In this document: piece by piece, positions 7,989-16,952 of the stretch | Position numbering within the stretch: position 1 is the stretch's first letter | Layout: each line of letters begins with the position of its first letter | Source of the DNA: Chloroherpetonaceae bacterium | GTDB taxonomy: Bacteria > Bacteroidota > Chlorobiia > Chlorobiales > Thermochlorobacteraceae | Assembly: GCA_033763895.1 (NCBI GenBank) | Contig: JANRJQ010000014.1 | Location: 132,926-196,925 of the forward strand | Length of the DNA: 64,000 bases | Direction: 5' to 3' | Notes under the pieces: model-generated | Told to the model about the DNA's origin: nothing | Databases searched by the model: none | Seen by the model: only the letters and a program-made list of their open reading frames with translations | Made by a program: the position numbers and the translations under genes

Positions 7989-9866
7989 TTAATCACTTTT
8001 CAGAATCACGCGCCACGAATCCGATTCCTTCCACTCGGGTTGCTCTTTTTTTGAAAAGATGAAATCACCCAAGGCAAGGTAGTCCATCTCCGTTCGCATA
8101 AAGCAGCGGTAAGCATCTTCGGCTGTGCATACAATCGGCTCGCCGCGAACATTAAAACTTGTATTGACAATGACACCAAACCCTGTTCGTGCCTTAAATT
8201 CTGAAATCAAGCGATGATAGCGCGGGTTGGTTTCGGGGTGAACGGTTTGAATTCGAGCAGAGAAATCGATGTGCGTGATTGCCGGAAGTGCAGAGCGAAG
8301 TGTGTAAAGCTTCTCTTTCATTGGCAAGGCGTGGTAATTGCTCGGCAGTGGATGTCGATACTTTGTATTCACATTCTGAACCAAAAGCATATAAGGTGAG
8401 CCTTCCTGAAGTGGGTTTTCAAAATACTCGCCTTCATCTTCAATCAATACTGATGGCGCAAACGGGCGAAACGACTCGCGATATTTGATTTTCAAGTTCA
8501 ATTTTTTTTGCATCTCGGGGTTTCGTGCATCACCCAAAATACTTCTCGCCCCAAGTGCCCGTGGGCCAAATTCCATTCGTCCTTGCACCCACCCAATCAC
8601 ATTGCCTTCATCCAAAAGCCCAGCCACTTCTTTGCACAGCGTTTTTTCATCATGCCGAGTGGCTTGCGCTTTATATTTTATCATCACACGCTCGACGCTC
8701 TCGTTTGTGATGCTATTCCCCAAAAACGCGCCTTTCATTGCATCGTTTTGAACTACGGTAATTTTCCGCTCCGACCCGAAATACACATACTCCGCCCCAA
8801 GCGCCGCACCGAGCGCCCCGCCGGCGTCTCCTGCGGCTGGCTGAATAAATAACTGCTTAAAAATCCCTTCATTCTGAAGTTTTCCATTTGCCACACAGTT
8901 GAGTGCCACACCGCCGGCAAGACATACAGCATCGGCATTCGTAAGGCGCTTGGCTTCGCGAGCCATTGCCATAACAGCATCTTCGGTCACGCGTTGAACC
9001 GCAAGTGCTAAGTTGCAATAGGGTTCTGTGAGTTCCGATTCCCCTTCGCGTCGTTTCAACCCAAAAAGCGATTCCCATTTTTTATCGCGCGTCATTCGAA
9101 GCCCCGTAGCATAGCCGAAATATGCTTGATTGAGCCAGAGGCTTCCATCCGGAAGTATTTTGATGAGATGCTCTTTTATCTTTTTTTCAAACGCTGCAAC
9201 CTCCGCCGATTCCGGATTCCCGTACGGCGCAAGCCCCATCATTTTGTATTCTCCCGAATTGACGCGAAAGCCGAGGTAGTATGTAAACGCAGAGTAAAAA
9301 AGCCCGAGTGAATGCGGGAAATGCAATTCCTTTAGGGTCGTGATTTTATTTCCTTCACCAAGCGAAATCGAGGCGGTGGCCCATTCCCCAACCCCATCGA
9401 GCGTGAGAATCGCGGCGCGTTCAAAACGGGATGGATAAAATGCGCTTGCTGCATGCGAAAGATGATGTTCCGAAAAGAGCAGCGGCGCAAGCGATGCCGG
9501 ATTCCCCATTTCCTCCCCAAGCGATTTCAATTCTTTTTTTAGCGTGCTTTTCAGGAAGAGTTTTTCTTTAAGCCAAACAGGCATTGAGGCGATGAATGAT
9601 GTTAGCCCTTGCGGTGCAAAGGCGTAATAGGTTTCAAGCAGGCGTTCGAATTTCAGGAGGGGTTTATCGTAAAAGACGATAGCATCGATAGAGCCAAGGG
9701 TTTCCCCATTTTCTTCCAAGCAAAAGCGAATGGCATTTTTCGGAAAGGCGGGGTCGTGTTTTTTTCGCGTAAAGCGTTCTTCTTGCACGGCGGAACAGAT
9801 TTCCCCATTACGGGTAAAGACCGCGGCGGAATCGTGGTAGTAAGCTGAAATACCAAGAATTTTCAT
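7989..9866 (-). CDS. NodU/CmcH-family carbamoyltransferase
   Basis: A 625-residue carbamoyltransferase with the two usual domains: an N-terminal Kae1/TsaD-like ATPase-fold domain (MKILGISAYYHDSAAV at the start; the metal-binding His pair in SEHHLSHAASAFYP near residue 136; GGVALNCVANGK near residue 318) and a YrdC-like C-terminal domain with GPRALGARSILGDARN near residue 434 and YRESFRPFAP. The family makes carbamoyl-AMP from carbamoyl phosphate and ATP and passes the carbamoyl group to a hydroxyl or amine of a sugar or natural product. No biosynthetic cluster surrounds it, so the acceptor is unknown; a cell-surface sugar is a reasonable guess. Length is standard. Confidence 0.9.
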   Translation of the reverse strand: MKILGISAYYHDSAAVFTRNGEICSAVQEERFTRKKHDPAFPKNAIRFCLEENGETLGSIDAIVFYDKPLLKFERLLETYYAFAPQGLTSFIASMPVWLKEKLFLKSTLKKELKSLGEEMGNPASLAPLLFSEHHLSHAASAFYPSRFERAAILTLDGVGEWATASISLGEGNKITTLKELHFPHSLGLFYSAFTYYLGFRVNSGEYKMMGLAPYGNPESAEVAAFEKKIKEHLIKILPDGSLWLNQAYFGYATGLRMTRDKKWESLFGLKRREGESELTEPYCNLALAVQRVTEDAVMAMAREAKRLTNADAVCLAGGVALNCVANGKLQNEGIFKQLFIQPAAGDAGGALGAALGAEYVYFGSERKITVVQNDAMKGAFLGNSITNESVERVMIKYKAQATRHDEKTLCKEVAGLLDEGNVIGWVQGRMEFGPRALGARSILGDARNPEMQKKLNLKIKYRESFRPFAPSVLIEDEGEYFENPLQEGSPYMLLVQNVNTKYRHPLPSNYHALPMKEKLYTLRSALPAITHIDFSARIQTVHPETNPRYHRLISEFKARTGFGVIVNTSFNVRGEPIVCTAEDAYRCFMRTEMDYLALGDFIFSKKEQPEWKESDSWRVILKSD

Positions 9867-9988
9867 TTCACTTCAATTTGGGGAAATATAGAAATCCTTT
9901 CGCTTTTGCGCCTTTATCTTTTCATAGAAGTTTTTTATGATTTTTGAATCAATCTCAAGTTAATGATTCAAAATGCGCGATTTAGATT

Positions 9989-10456
9989 TCAAACTGTAAG
10001 TTCAGTGCGTTTGAATTCGCGCGGTTTTTCTTGGTTCAGCTTCCTTTTATGAAAAAGGTCTTGCATAAATTCAATGCAGGCATCGCCATCGAGATTCATT
10101 GGGTCGAAGGTCGTTTCGTGGCTGTATCGAAGATATTCGGGAAGAAATTCATTTGAAGTTGGAAAAAAAACAAGCGACATTTCCCAACCGCTGAAGGCGC
10201 GTTTATGTACTTTTGAGAAGTCAATAAGATTGACATTTTTATGGCGGAGATCAAGCAAGATGCGTTGAAAAAGCTTATTGACAGGGTGAAGCCCACCTTC
10301 AAGAATTTGTAAGAATTTTCCTTCGCAATACAGCAAACCTCCCGTGAGAGCATTCGCACGGTTTTTCACACTTGCCTTGGCGGCGATTTCGCGCACATCC
10401 TGCACGGTAAGTCCTTCGGCGGCTTCACTGTAATAGACCAATCTGTAGAGTTGCAT
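9989..10456 (-). CDS. BLUF-domain blue-light sensor
   Basis: A 155-residue protein that is essentially one BLUF domain, which binds FAD non-covalently and senses blue light. The sequence can be lined up without gaps to cyanobacterial PixD from the first residue: Tyr8 (RLVYYSEA), Asn32, Gln50 (FLQILEG), Trp91 and Met93 (FSGWEMSL) all occupy the photoactive positions, so the domain should be photochemically competent. The last 50 residues form a short helical tail with a charged end and no effector domain, so it must signal by protein contact. No obvious partner is adjacent; the nearest regulator is the two-receiver protein at 15.2-16.1 kb. Confidence 0.92.
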   Translation of the reverse strand: MQLYRLVYYSEAAEGLTVQDVREIAAKASVKNRANALTGGLLYCEGKFLQILEGGLHPVNKLFQRILLDLRHKNVNLIDFSKVHKRAFSGWEMSLVFFPTSNEFLPEYLRYSHETTFDPMNLDGDACIEFMQDLFHKRKLNQEKPREFKRTELTV

Positions 10457-10545
10457 AAATCATTCGGTTTAGATTGATGTGATAACATATGATTTCAACT
10501 AAATCGTTGCAATTAATCACATTATTTAATGACACTGAACGATAA

Positions 10546-11805
10546 TCATTTTTCTCGTTCAAATCCCATATTTCCAAAACCCCAACCTAAATTGATATAA
10601 AATATTCCACCATTGAGGGCTGATTCGCGACTCATCATAATACTATATCCCACCTGAATTCTTCCAATTGATCGAATCTCTTCACCCATATTAAAATCGA
10701 AAATTAATCCACCTCCTATAATCGGAGAATTAAAAGAAAATTCTGGTTTAGGCTCTTCATTCTGCATTTTGGTGTTCTCAACTATACGCATACCCCCATT
10801 AATAAATCCAATTAGATGAAAATTTCCTTCGTTTTGAATTAAATAACCCAAAGCACCTGTAATGTCATTTATCGAAGTATTTTGACCTTTTTCCCATATT
10901 TGATTTAAAAATCCAGTATTCTCCTTCGTTTTGATTGCACCAAAAAAATTCCAATTTAACCCGAACAATAGAGAATTTTTATAATATTCTATACCCATAC
11001 CAATTGTGGCTGCGTCATTAGTAAATTGTTTTCCAAATTCACCTGTAATTCTTCCATAACCCAAAGAAAACATAAATTTTAATCCGCTTTCAATAGGTTT
11101 TACTACAAATCTTATATCTTTAATTGCTGGGTTAAAGGGTGAGTTTGGATAATTAAATAAGTATGTATTACATAAAGAATTTAATGAATCTTGGTAAGCA
11201 ATTTTATCTACAATTACTCCTTGATTATCATCTGCAAAATAATAATTTACTATTAACAGAAAATCCTTCTCAAATCCATCAAGATTGAGTGCTTTAATGT
11301 TCTCGTCAATAGTATTCTTTCGTTTTATATGAGTGTTAATTATCCTTTTCCAAAAGTCGTCTTTATTTGGATATATATCATATATACTTTGCTCACTTTT
11401 ATCTGAATTGTAATGTTTCTTATACTCTGAAATAATCTGTAAATATTCTCCAAAAAGTAAGTTTATTGAGATTTTCTCGAACAGATAAAAGGGAATAATA
11501 GATTTATTTTTATATTTTTCAATTAAATAATCTCTTGTTTCTTTGGCCTTATCATAGTTTCCTGCTTCGATTTGTTCAATAACAACCCTTCTTCCCTTTG
11601 AAATAAATGAAATATCAGCTTCCTCCGCTTTATTGATTTCCCTTTCAATTTCACGATTTCGTAAAGAATCAATGTTTTGTGCAAGTGTTGTCTTACTTGT
11701 AAAGTATTCCATTCCAAATACAAGAATCAGAATGAACGATACATGAAATTCTTTTGGTAAAGCCGTTACGTTTATTTTTGAGTTTTTTGATTGATGCGTA
11801 GGCAT
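10546..11805 (-). CDS. Hypothetical exported protein, beta-barrel-like C-terminus
   Basis: A 419-residue protein of unknown function. An N-terminal hydrophobic stretch (about residues 24-42, ending near TTLAQN) looks like a signal peptide, perhaps from a start nearer to it than the one given. Residues 45-230 are charged and helical with short Lys/Glu-rich repeats; residues 235-419 alternate glycine, aromatic and polar positions in the manner of outer-membrane beta strands. The gene is clearly more AT-rich than its neighbours, with many ATA and AAA codons, which suggests recent acquisition. No close family is recognised. It lies upstream of, and in the same direction as, nothing obviously related. 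Confidence 0.5.
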   Translation of the reverse strand: MPTHQSKNSKINVTALPKEFHVSFILILVFGMEYFTSKTTLAQNIDSLRNREIEREINKAEEADISFISKGRRVVIEQIEAGNYDKAKETRDYLIEKYKNKSIIPFYLFEKISINLLFGEYLQIISEYKKHYNSDKSEQSIYDIYPNKDDFWKRIINTHIKRKNTIDENIKALNLDGFEKDFLLIVNYYFADDNQGVIVDKIAYQDSLNSLCNTYLFNYPNSPFNPAIKDIRFVVKPIESGLKFMFSLGYGRITGEFGKQFTNDAATIGMGIEYYKNSLLFGLNWNFFGAIKTKENTGFLNQIWEKGQNTSINDITGALGYLIQNEGNFHLIGFINGGMRIVENTKMQNEEPKPEFSFNSPIIGGGLIFDFNMGEEIRSIGRIQVGYSIMMSRESALNGGIFYINLGWGFGNMGFEREK

Positions 11806-11862
11806 AAGAAGGGCGGTTTGGTTTTTGAATAGGTAAAATTATTGCTTTTTTGTAAAAATAAA

Positions 11863-11888
11863 AAGGGAGCCCTTTCAAGCTCCCTTTC
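11863..11888 (-). terminator. Rho-independent terminator after the T9SS-exported protein gene
   Basis: An 8-bp stem AAGGGAGC / GCTCCCTT (11863-11870 with 11879-11886) closes an 8-base loop. Read on the minus strand it is followed by a T-rich run (TTTTTATTTTT). It sits 22 bp beyond the stop codon of the gene at 11910-13910. Confidence 0.85.
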
Positions 11889-11909
11889 ATCATTCTAAAA
11901 ACAAATGGT

Positions 11910-13910
11910 TTATTTCACCAAAAGCATCTTCATTGTTTGGTTGAAACTGCCTGCTTGTATTCTGTAAAAGTACACCCCTGTAGAAAGTTGCGATGCATTG
12001 AAAGGCACTTCGTAACGGCCGGCGTCTTGGCGGCTGTTCACAAGTGTTGCGACTTTTCTTCCCAAAACATCAAAGACTTCCAATTGAACCGAAGCTGCGC
12101 TTGGCAATTGATATGCAATGCGGGTGCTTGGGTTAAACGGATTCGGATAGTTTTGCGAAAGCGCAAATTCTCTTGGCACAGCGACTTCTCGCGGCGAAGA
12201 AAGTGAGGTTTCATCCTTAAAGGCATAGACAGTTGTTGTTCCGCTGATTTCATTAGCAACAATCACAAGCGGATAGCCATAAGGGCTTTGTGCTTGCGGT
12301 ACAAACAAGATGCCTTCCGGTCCTAAATCTCCTGAGAAGGAAGTTAACACAGCACGGTTTGTTGTTGGCCCAGAAACTACTGCAGCTCCACCGGGAGAAA
12401 CACTGAGATTACGGTTATTCAAATATTGCACAAAACCGGGTGCGTTTGGATTGGTCACATTATAGACCATTACTCCGCCCATTCGCTCAAGCCCGATAAA
12501 GGCATAGACGCTATCGCCAATGGTTGCAAGTGTGACTGATTCAGGTTCCGGACCTTTGTCGTCGCTACGGTTATCTAATGCATTGCTTGTATTACTGGCA
12601 TTAAAGTTACGTGGATAGAGTGACGCGGTAATTTGTTCAAACTGATCTCCGCTGTCATAAACTCGAGTGAGCGAATTGGCATTAACGCGGAAGATGCTGA
12701 ATGAGCGTGCGCCAAAGGAATAAATCGCTCGAAATTGACCTGATGAATTGGTATCGGCTAAAGCGGTTGTAATTGTTAAACGGCCTAAAACAGCATTGGA
12801 ACGAACGGTTGCCGCATTGGCTGCACCTCCGAAAACAGTGGTGTCGAGTGTGCGTGAAGAACCAAGTCTTGATTCTTCGGAAAACCCTGTATAGTCGCGT
12901 GCGTCGCCTTCATTGGCTGTAATGACATAAGTTTCGCCGGCAACACGATAGGAAGCAATACCATCCGGTTGATAGATTCCAAATAGCGGTTGAGGAAGAA
13001 TACGGATAGCAGCGACATTGGCGCTATCACGATCGCTCGCATCAAGTCCGGCACCTTGAACATTATGATTTTTTACACCGAGCGGGCGGATGGAAATCAC
13101 TTGCGCGGTGCTGATACGAACTAATACCATTGCGTTATTTTCTTGGCAAGAGACAAACGCGGTATCGCCTTGAACGGAAATGTACTCCGGCTCTAAATCT
13201 TGCGCTACGGTTGCTCGAGGACCAAAAATACGCACGCCGGTGTTGGTGGTATCGGTGAGTTCAGCGCGGCGACTTCCACCAAAGTTGAAATCAGTAAAAC
13301 GCACGTGAGACACTGTGCTTGCAGGAACATTGCTTCGGTTAAGCAGAACAATTGTCACAGAACCCTCAGGATCAATATTTCCGGCGTTGTAGTTGTTCGG
13401 TTCTCCTTCGTTTGCCGTGAGAACATAAGCCCCATCGTTTGAAAATGTGACCATATCGGGCAGTGCTCCGGTTTTGAACGACGCGGCAAACACCGGATTT
13501 TGGCCGGAAGCAAGCGTATAGAAATCGACCCGGCCGCTGTCGGTTTTGGCGGTAGCATCAATTGCGATTGCAAGGAGGTTCCCGTTTACGGCAACGCTAT
13601 TTGGCGCTCCGTTGGTGATGGCAATTTTCGTTACAAAAGTCGGCGCACCCGCAGAAACCGGAAGTTGAAGCACATCGACGCTTGGGTCAGTGCCATTGGT
13701 ACCATAAGGATTGACGACAAAGATGTGGCGATTGATAGGATCATAAGCGGGAATTTCTGATGATCGAGGGTCAGCATCTCGATAAACCCCAGTGCCAAAA
13801 GAACCAATGTAGGTCAACGCTTTTCGACTTTGCGCTTTGGCGATTGTTCCCGAACAGATTGCTGTTACAAGAAACAATGCTACAAATACATTTTGTAATC
13901 TCTGTTTCAT
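11910..13910 (-). CDS. Choice-of-anchor I family protein with T9SS sorting domain
   Basis: A 666-residue secreted protein. A signal peptide (about 1-27, ending AKAQS) is followed by a beta-propeller-like body with repeated strands such as GSVTIVLLNRSNVP and EGDARDYTGFSEESR, which match the choice-of-anchor I family. The last 85 residues are a type A C-terminal sorting domain: NYPNPFNPSTRIAYQLP, then FDVLGRKVATLV and a final GVYFYRIQAG...KMLLVK. Such tails send proteins through the type IX secretion system to the cell surface. Substrate or ligand is unknown; related proteins are often annotated as calcium-binding or phytase-like propellers. The sorting tail is strong evidence for FCB-group origin. 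Confidence 0.88.
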   Translation of the reverse strand: MKQRLQNVFVALFLVTAICSGTIAKAQSRKALTYIGSFGTGVYRDADPRSSEIPAYDPINRHIFVVNPYGTNGTDPSVDVLQLPVSAGAPTFVTKIAITNGAPNSVAVNGNLLAIAIDATAKTDSGRVDFYTLASGQNPVFAASFKTGALPDMVTFSNDGAYVLTANEGEPNNYNAGNIDPEGSVTIVLLNRSNVPASTVSHVRFTDFNFGGSRRAELTDTTNTGVRIFGPRATVAQDLEPEYISVQGDTAFVSCQENNAMVLVRISTAQVISIRPLGVKNHNVQGAGLDASDRDSANVAAIRILPQPLFGIYQPDGIASYRVAGETYVITANEGDARDYTGFSEESRLGSSRTLDTTVFGGAANAATVRSNAVLGRLTITTALADTNSSGQFRAIYSFGARSFSIFRVNANSLTRVYDSGDQFEQITASLYPRNFNASNTSNALDNRSDDKGPEPESVTLATIGDSVYAFIGLERMGGVMVYNVTNPNAPGFVQYLNNRNLSVSPGGAAVVSGPTTNRAVLTSFSGDLGPEGILFVPQAQSPYGYPLVIVANEISGTTTVYAFKDETSLSSPREVAVPREFALSQNYPNPFNPSTRIAYQLPSAASVQLEVFDVLGRKVATLVNSRQDAGRYEVPFNASQLSTGVYFYRIQAGSFNQTMKMLLVK

Positions 13911-14012
13911 AGATTATTGAATTTTTGAATTAAAGAGGTACTACTTAAAAAGTTTGAAGGTAATTGGCTCAATGTTAAGCGAGTCTTAACGATTGATTAA
14001 CAAATATTTACC

Positions 14013-14891
14013 TTACCAAGTCACCTTTTTGATGCTGAAGTTCAAAGGAACAACGATTGATGAAGCAACGGGTTTGCCGCCTTGTTCTGCGGGACTAAAC
14101 TTTGCTTCTTCGGTGAGTACACGAACAGCTTCTTCGTTCAAGAGCGGATGTGCTGTTTTCAGAAGGGTGACAGAGCTAATCATACCTTTAGAATCCAAAT
14201 TTAATTTGACCACCACTTTCCCTTGGATTTTGAAGTTGATGGCCGTTTCAGGATAATTGATTTTTGCCATTACGGCTTCGATTCCGCCAATAATCTCTGC
14301 TTCTTTTTCAACGGTTTCAGAAATAGAATTTTCCAATGCTTCAGCCTCAGCCTCAATGCGCTTCAATTCTTGGACTTTGGCAGCGGCCACCTCTAAAGGC
14401 TCTGAATTTTCAACTGGTTTCTTTTCTTTTTCTGAAGCCACCGATGACGATTCTTTCTTCGATTGAGCCGTGCTCGCAAGTTTAACCTCAGATTGTACCG
14501 GTTTCTTTTGTGCGGCGGGTTTTGAGGTTTCTTTTGACTTGGCTTGTGTCAGTTCGGCTAACATTACCGTTTCGGATTTATCACCTAAAGCAAGATCTAG
14601 TCTCAGTGTTTGTGCAGCGTTGAGTGAAATTTTTTTTGGGATAAAATTGCTCATCCCTCTTTTGAGGGCCTTCAATGTATAATTTCCTAAAGGAATCGAT
14701 AAAAAAACAAAATACCCTTGCGAATTGGTAATAGAGGCATAATTATGTTCTTCATTGGAGATAAAAATCGTAGCCGCAGGCACGGGCGATTCTGATTCAT
14801 CGACCAATTGTCCCAATATTCTCCCTTTTCCCTCCTGAGCTTTAGTAACTTCAAACCCTAAAAACAATAAGAATAAAATTAAATTTTTCAT
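14013..14891 (-). CDS. TonB C-terminal domain protein with carboxypeptidase-regulatory-like domain
   Basis: A 292-residue exported protein with three parts. A signal peptide (1-18, ending VTKAQ) is followed by a carboxypeptidase-regulatory-like beta sandwich (about 22-105: GRILGQLVDESESPVPAATIF, typical of the plug extensions of SusC-type receptors). A Lys/Glu/Ser-rich linker with a coiled-coil-like stretch (about 110-200) leads to a TonB C-terminal domain (about 215-292, GKVVVKLNLDSKGMISS and LNEEAVRVLTEEAKFSP). It has no N-terminal membrane anchor as in classical TonB, so energy coupling by ExbBD is doubtful. It could bind TonB-dependent receptors or act in the periplasm as a scaffold. No ExbB/ExbD is adjacent. 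Confidence 0.75.
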   Translation of the reverse strand: MKNLILFLLFLGFEVTKAQEGKGRILGQLVDESESPVPAATIFISNEEHNYASITNSQGYFVFLSIPLGNYTLKALKRGMSNFIPKKISLNAAQTLRLDLALGDKSETVMLAELTQAKSKETSKPAAQKKPVQSEVKLASTAQSKKESSSVASEKEKKPVENSEPLEVAAAKVQELKRIEAEAEALENSISETVEKEAEIIGGIEAVMAKINYPETAINFKIQGKVVVKLNLDSKGMISSVTLLKTAHPLLNEEAVRVLTEEAKFSPAEQGGKPVASSIVVPLNFSIKKVTW

Positions 14892-15169
14892 AATTCGGGC
14901 GTAATTATTTGATAATAATAACCATCTAAACCTTGTAATTTTATTTGTTCAAAAGTACAATTTTCAGATTACCCCAATGTTAAGCCGCCGTAAAGCCTAA
15001 CCGAATTATCTTATTTTTTACACTTATTTTTCCGTTATTATTAAATTTTATTTCTGTTAATTATTTTTTTTGAAATAGGAGTTTATTTTTTATCAATTTT
15101 TATTGATAACGGAATTTATAAAATTAAAAAGGGGCTTAAAGCCCCCTTTTTTATTATTTGACAAGAGAA
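14892..15169. other. AT-rich intergenic region
   Basis: About 280 bp of very AT-rich DNA between the two-receiver regulator and the TonB-like gene. It contains the terminator described separately at its left end and presumably the promoter of the TonB-like gene at its right-hand side. No open reading frame or conserved RNA is evident. Confidence 0.5.
15125..15152 (-). terminator. Rho-independent terminator after the two-receiver regulator
   Basis: A palindrome GGGGCT-TAA-AGCCCC (15131-15136 with 15140-15145) flanked by A and T runs on both sides, so it can work in either direction. On the minus strand it lies 18 bp past the stop of the gene at 15170-16108. Confidence 0.85.
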
Positions 15170-16108
15170 TTAATAATTCTTTTTGACATCCAGCCGATTT
15201 CTCAATCGATCTAAAATACCGGCAAGACCAAGATTGGGTGTAATTGGCGGAGGCGTTTTAGAAATAAATATTTCCTCTTCAATTCGGCGTGGATTTGTTT
15301 TAGGAGCCTTACGGTAAAAATTATGGGTCAAAACAGATTGAAAAACAATCTGCTGTAAAACATCATTTGAAACTGGTTTCAACACATAGCGGAAGATATT
15401 TCCTTCATTGATAAGCCGCCCAGCAAGCTGCGTATCACGAGCGTGGGTGTACATTACCAAAGAGGTATCGGGGTAAAGCGTGCGAAGCATTGTTAAGAAT
15501 TCAACTTCATCAATATGATTGTCTTGAAGCGATTCAAAAAGCACGACGGATACATTCCAAACCGGAAGTTTTGTAAACACTTCGCTCACGGTTGAGGCCG
15601 TTATAACTTCATATTGAGAGGCAAACAATGCCCGAAGTGTTTCCAATTGGGAGGCATCGTGACTAACCACCAAGATGTTTTGCCGTTCAGTAATTTCGCC
15701 TTGAAGCGGGATTAATGCTCCCGGGGAGGCAATTCGATCATAAATTTCTGTTGCCAGTTTCACGGTTTCAAGCAACCGCGCTGCATTCCAAGGTTTATTG
15801 ATATATCGGAAAATTTCGCTTTCGTTAATTGAGCTTACAACCGCATCAAGGTCGGCAAAGCCGGTAAGCAAAATTCGCATTGTGGCTGGGCTGATTTCCC
15901 GAGCTTTTGCAAGCACTTCGTTCCCGAGCAATTTCGGCATCCGTTGGTCACTGACAATCACCTTAATTTCGGTTGATTTCAATCGTCTAAAGAGTTCATC
16001 AGGTTCGGTTGTTGGGTAAACCGTGTAATCATCTTCGAAAAGGCGTTCTAAAGAACTTAAAATCATCGGCTCATCATCGATGAGAATAATATTGGCTGAT
16101 GCTGGCAT
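15170..16108 (-). CDS. Response regulator with tandem receiver domains, second one degenerate
   Basis: A 312-residue protein with two CheY-like receivers. The first (about 5-122) has the acidic pair Asp11/Asp12, the phospho-acceptor Asp54 in IVSDQRMP, the switch Thr in LLTGFAD and the Lys in INKPWN, so it should be phosphorylated. It resembles the receivers of RpfG-type proteins. The second (about 143-262) keeps the Thr (VMYTHARD) and Lys (VLKPVS) but has Glu where the acceptor Asp should be (VVLFESLQD), which could mimic a permanently phosphorylated state. A short tail (263-312) has no output domain. No histidine kinase is adjacent; the kinase at 58.7-60.1 kb is a possible partner only. Confidence 0.85.
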   Translation of the reverse strand: MPASANIILIDDEPMILSSLERLFEDDYTVYPTTEPDELFRRLKSTEIKVIVSDQRMPKLLGNEVLAKAREISPATMRILLTGFADLDAVVSSINESEIFRYINKPWNAARLLETVKLATEIYDRIASPGALIPLQGEITERQNILVVSHDASQLETLRALFASQYEVITASTVSEVFTKLPVWNVSVVLFESLQDNHIDEVEFLTMLRTLYPDTSLVMYTHARDTQLAGRLINEGNIFRYVLKPVSNDVLQQIVFQSVLTHNFYRKAPKTNPRRIEEEIFISKTPPPITPNLGLAGILDRLRNRLDVKKNY

Positions 16109-16274
16109 ACTGATAGAAATAGGATAGTGCGAGTGCTTTTTGGTGCGATGAACTGATGCAAGATAAGAAAATTCAGCTGAACTCTTTCAAAAAAAATATA
16201 ATAATTTTAAGTTTTTTTAATAATAAGCTTAATTTATTTAGGGTGAACCGCAAAATACTTAAAAATAAGCGTTA

Positions 16275-16889
16275 TCACGGCTGACGACCAATATAGGTTC
16301 GAAATGTGAGGTTGACACGCGGTGTTTTAACCTTTGCCGATTTCGGCAGCTCATGCAACCAAGCCCTTTGGGTCTCGCCGCGCATTAGAAGCAAACTCCC
16401 GTGTTCAAGCGTGATTTCTATCTGTTCTTTGGTTCGCTTATGCTTAAACCTGAATTTACGTTCTGCACCAAGCGAAACCGATGCAATAGCCCCTTTTGGC
16501 AGAAGTGTTGCTTCGTTATCGCTGTGCCAAGTCACTCCTTCATCACCTGAATGATAAAGGTTTAAGAGGCACGAATTAAACGTTGCACCGGAAATAGATT
16601 CGCAAAATGACTTTATTTCTGCAACTCTTGGCTGCCAAGGCAATGCTTTTTTTTCTGTGTGAGAATATGCGTAAGTGAAATCGCCATCTGCCATCCACGC
16701 GACTTTTCGTTTGGTGGTTATTAATCTTCCCATCATCTTTACCACGTCGTGTTCCCACGCAACGCTAAGAAGCAATTCGTTATATAGCGCTGTGGCTTTT
16801 AACTCATCGAATACTTTTCCAAAGTAAATCGTCTCTCCATCATAGGGAAGAATTTGAATTGACGAGAGCAAAGGGAATAGCGATACCAT
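16275..16889 (-). CDS. AlkB-like Fe(II)/2-oxoglutarate dioxygenase
   Basis: A 204-residue AlkB-family enzyme, which uses Fe(II), oxygen and 2-oxoglutarate to hydroxylate methylated bases (N1-methyladenine, N3-methylcytosine), so that the methyl leaves as formaldehyde. Iron ligands are visible as His and Asp in TWHSDNEA (about residues 120-122) and a distal His in WLHELPKS (about 177). The 2-oxoglutarate-binding arginines are in TPRVNLTFR near the C-terminus. The NSCLLNLYHSGDEGVTWHSD segment is typical of the small AlkB-like proteins similar to human ALKBH2/3. It stands alone; the Ada-like gene lies 2 kb away. Substrate could be DNA or RNA. Confidence 0.9.
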   Translation of the reverse strand: MVSLFPLLSSIQILPYDGETIYFGKVFDELKATALYNELLLSVAWEHDVVKMMGRLITTKRKVAWMADGDFTYAYSHTEKKALPWQPRVAEIKSFCESISGATFNSCLLNLYHSGDEGVTWHSDNEATLLPKGAIASVSLGAERKFRFKHKRTKEQIEITLEHGSLLLMRGETQRAWLHELPKSAKVKTPRVNLTFRTYIGRQP

Positions 16890-16952
16890 TAATATGAATC
16901 CTTGGGTATAAACTCGACGAGGTTTAACACAGATAAGTTTAGACTACCCCGT

